Part shown: one piece after another, positions 4,582-5,375 of the stretch
Position numbering within the stretch: the first letter of the stretch is position 1
Layout: each line of letters opens with the position of its first letter
Source of the DNA: an uncultured Collinsella sp.
GTDB lineage: Bacteria; Actinomycetota; Coriobacteriia; Coriobacteriales; Coriobacteriaceae
DNA length: 5,375 bases
Direction of reading: 5' to 3'
Assembly: GCA_934643435.1 (NCBI GenBank)
Contig: CAKUCJ010000107.1
Location: forward strand, 1-5,375
Translations under genes and position numbers: made by a program
Notes under the pieces: generated by a model
What the model saw: only the letters and a program-made list of their open reading frames with translations
The model's database searches: none
Told to the model about the DNA's origin: nothing

Positions 4582-4622
4582 ATAAAACCTGCCAAAATAA
4601 ACCTGTCCCTTTTTGGCAGGTT
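4582..4622 (-). terminator. Intrinsic terminator after rph
   Basis: A perfect 12-bp inverted repeat, AACCTGCCAAAA (4586-4597) with TTTTGGCAGGTT (4611-4622), encloses 13 bases. In minus-strand RNA the 3' arm ends GGCAGGTT and runs into TTATC, giving a four-U tract. The stem begins inside the rph stop codon (4621-4623), so termination would occur immediately after the gene. The loop contains a second CAGGTT that can also pair with the 5' arm. Confidence 0.75.
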
Positions 4623-5346
4623 AGGCGAGGGCTTGGCGCTGGAGCTCGATAAGCTCGGCGATGCCTTTGTCGCCCAGGTCGAGCAGCGCGTTGAGGCGCT
4701 TGCGATCGAAGGGCGCCTGCTCGCCGGTACCCTGGAGCTCGATCATCTCGCCCGTATCGGTGGCGACGAGGTTCATGTCGACCTCGGCGTGGCTGTCCTC
4801 GGAATAATCCAGGTCGAGCAGGGTGTTGCCGTCGACAACGCCCATGGAAATAGCGGCGACCTGACCGGTGAGCGGAATGCGATCGATCTTGCCGGCCTCG
4901 ACCCACATGGCAAGTGCATCGTGCAGCGCCACCCAGGCGCCGGTGATGCTCGCCGTACGCGTGCCACCATCGGCCTGGATAACGTCGCAGTCGACAGTGA
5001 CGGTATACTCACCGAGTGCCTTCATGTTGACGACCGTGCGCAGACTGCGGCCAATCAAGCGCTCAATCTCCATGGAGCGGCCCTTACGGTTGGCATGCTC
5101 GCGCTTGCAGCGCTTGCCGGTCGACGCCGGCAGCATGGCATACTCCGCAGTCACCCAACCGGCCTTGGCGCCCTTGCGCCAGCCCGGCACGCCCTCCTCG
5201 ATGGTGGCAGCGCACAGCACACGCGTGTCGCCAAACTCGGCCAGGCACGAACCGTGGGCGTGCTTCATGACGCCGCGGGTGAGCTTAACAGGGCGAAGCT
5301 CGTCGGCAGCGCGGCCGTTGGCGCGGTTGACCTGCATGTATTCCAT
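4621..5346 (-). CDS. rph: Ribonuclease PH
   Basis: A phosphate-dependent 3'-5' exoribonuclease that trims tRNA precursors, forming a ring hexamer in the cytoplasm. The protein has 241 residues, the usual length. Visible motifs: RANGRAADELRPV (8-20); GSCLAEFGDTRVLCAA (32-47); the basic, RNA-facing GWVTAEYAMLPASTGKR (63-79); ERLIGRSLR (95-103); the phosphate-binding GGTRTA (127-132) with Arg130; and the acidic catalytic segment DLDYSEDSHAEVDMN (178-192), including Asp178 and Asp184. The C-terminal QGTGEQAPFDR fits the family. The start is the ATG at 5344-5346, with AAAGGA at 5354-5359 placed 7 bases before it; the ATG at 5337 has no site. It is likely intact and active, unlike the frameshifted rph of laboratory E. 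coli K-12. The gene upstream lies outside the window. Confidence 0.97.
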   Translation of the reverse strand: MEYMQVNRANGRAADELRPVKLTRGVMKHAHGSCLAEFGDTRVLCAATIEEGVPGWRKGAKAGWVTAEYAMLPASTGKRCKREHANRKGRSMEIERLIGRSLRTVVNMKALGEYTVTVDCDVIQADGGTRTASITGAWVALHDALAMWVEAGKIDRIPLTGQVAAISMGVVDGNTLLDLDYSEDSHAEVDMNLVATDTGEMIELQGTGEQAPFDRKRLNALLDLGDKGIAELIELQRQALA

Positions 5347-5354
5347 GGAACTAT

Positions 5355-5369
5355 CCTTTCGGCAAAAGG
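5355..5369 (-). promoter_or_regulatory. Short hairpin over the rph ribosome binding site
   Basis: CCTTT and AAAGG (5365-5369 and 5355-5359, minus-strand reading) can pair around TGCCG. This would bury the AAAGGA binding site of rph. The stem is only 5 bp and A/U-rich in part, so the effect may be slight. Apart from this, the last 29 bases of the window hold no gene. Confidence 0.3.
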
Positions 5370-5375
5370 TGAACG

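Noticed and set aside
3468..4652. A 394-codon open frame on the plus strand antisense to dtd and rdgB
   Set aside because: It overlaps two clear families in full on the opposite strand, has no recognisable domain, and follows from the GC-rich codon pattern of the real genes.
1..5375. A mobile element, CRISPR array, defence or toxin-antitoxin system
   Set aside because: All coding space is taken by recognisable housekeeping genes. No transposase, integrase, regular repeat-spacer pattern or unexplained gene is present, and the tRNA has no integrase or duplicated 3' end beside it.

Overview
The window reads as a stretch of core chromosome from a high-GC actinobacterium. The class Coriobacteriia, near Collinsella, is the best guess: GC-rich codons, GAGGAG-type ribosome binding sites, a Veg homologue next to ispE, and a chromosomally encoded tRNA 3' CCA. 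This is pattern recognition, not a database match. Every gene I can support lies on the minus strand, so transcription runs from high to low coordinates. The long open frames on the plus strand are antisense shadows.

In transcription order: rph (RNase PH, 4621-5346) ends in a strong intrinsic terminator. A 142-base gap with two inverted repeats follows. Next come rdgB (ITP/XTP pyrophosphatase, 3837-4478) and dtd (D-aminoacyl-tRNA deacylase, 3387-3833), 3 bases apart and probably translationally coupled. A 130-base gap carries a candidate promoter and a short leader hairpin, then veg (2960-3256) and ispE (2061-2957) form a second coupled pair, 2 bases apart. A tRNA-Pro(CGG) gene (1935-2011) with its own promoter and terminator comes next. 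tatA (1547-1822) has a good sigma70-type promoter whose spacer is filled by an 8-bp dyad, and a terminator of its own. greA (970-1440) is followed by a terminator lying in the leader of lysS (890 to the window edge, C-terminal part missing).

The genes are housekeeping: RNA 3' processing (rph), nucleotide-pool cleaning (rdgB), tRNA proofreading and charging (dtd, tRNA-Pro, lysS), isoprenoid precursor synthesis (ispE), protein export (tatA) and transcript cleavage (greA). The link between veg and ispE matches the Bacillus order veg-sspF-ispE, without sspF. I found no mobile element, CRISPR array, phage gene, toxin-antitoxin pair or gene cluster suggesting an undescribed system. The points worth a second look are regulatory: the dyad inside the tatA promoter, two mutually exclusive hairpins ahead of lysS, nested hairpins after rph, a structured rdgB leader, and two gene junctions where a terminal Glu-Glu codon pair doubles as the ribosome binding site for a GTG start.
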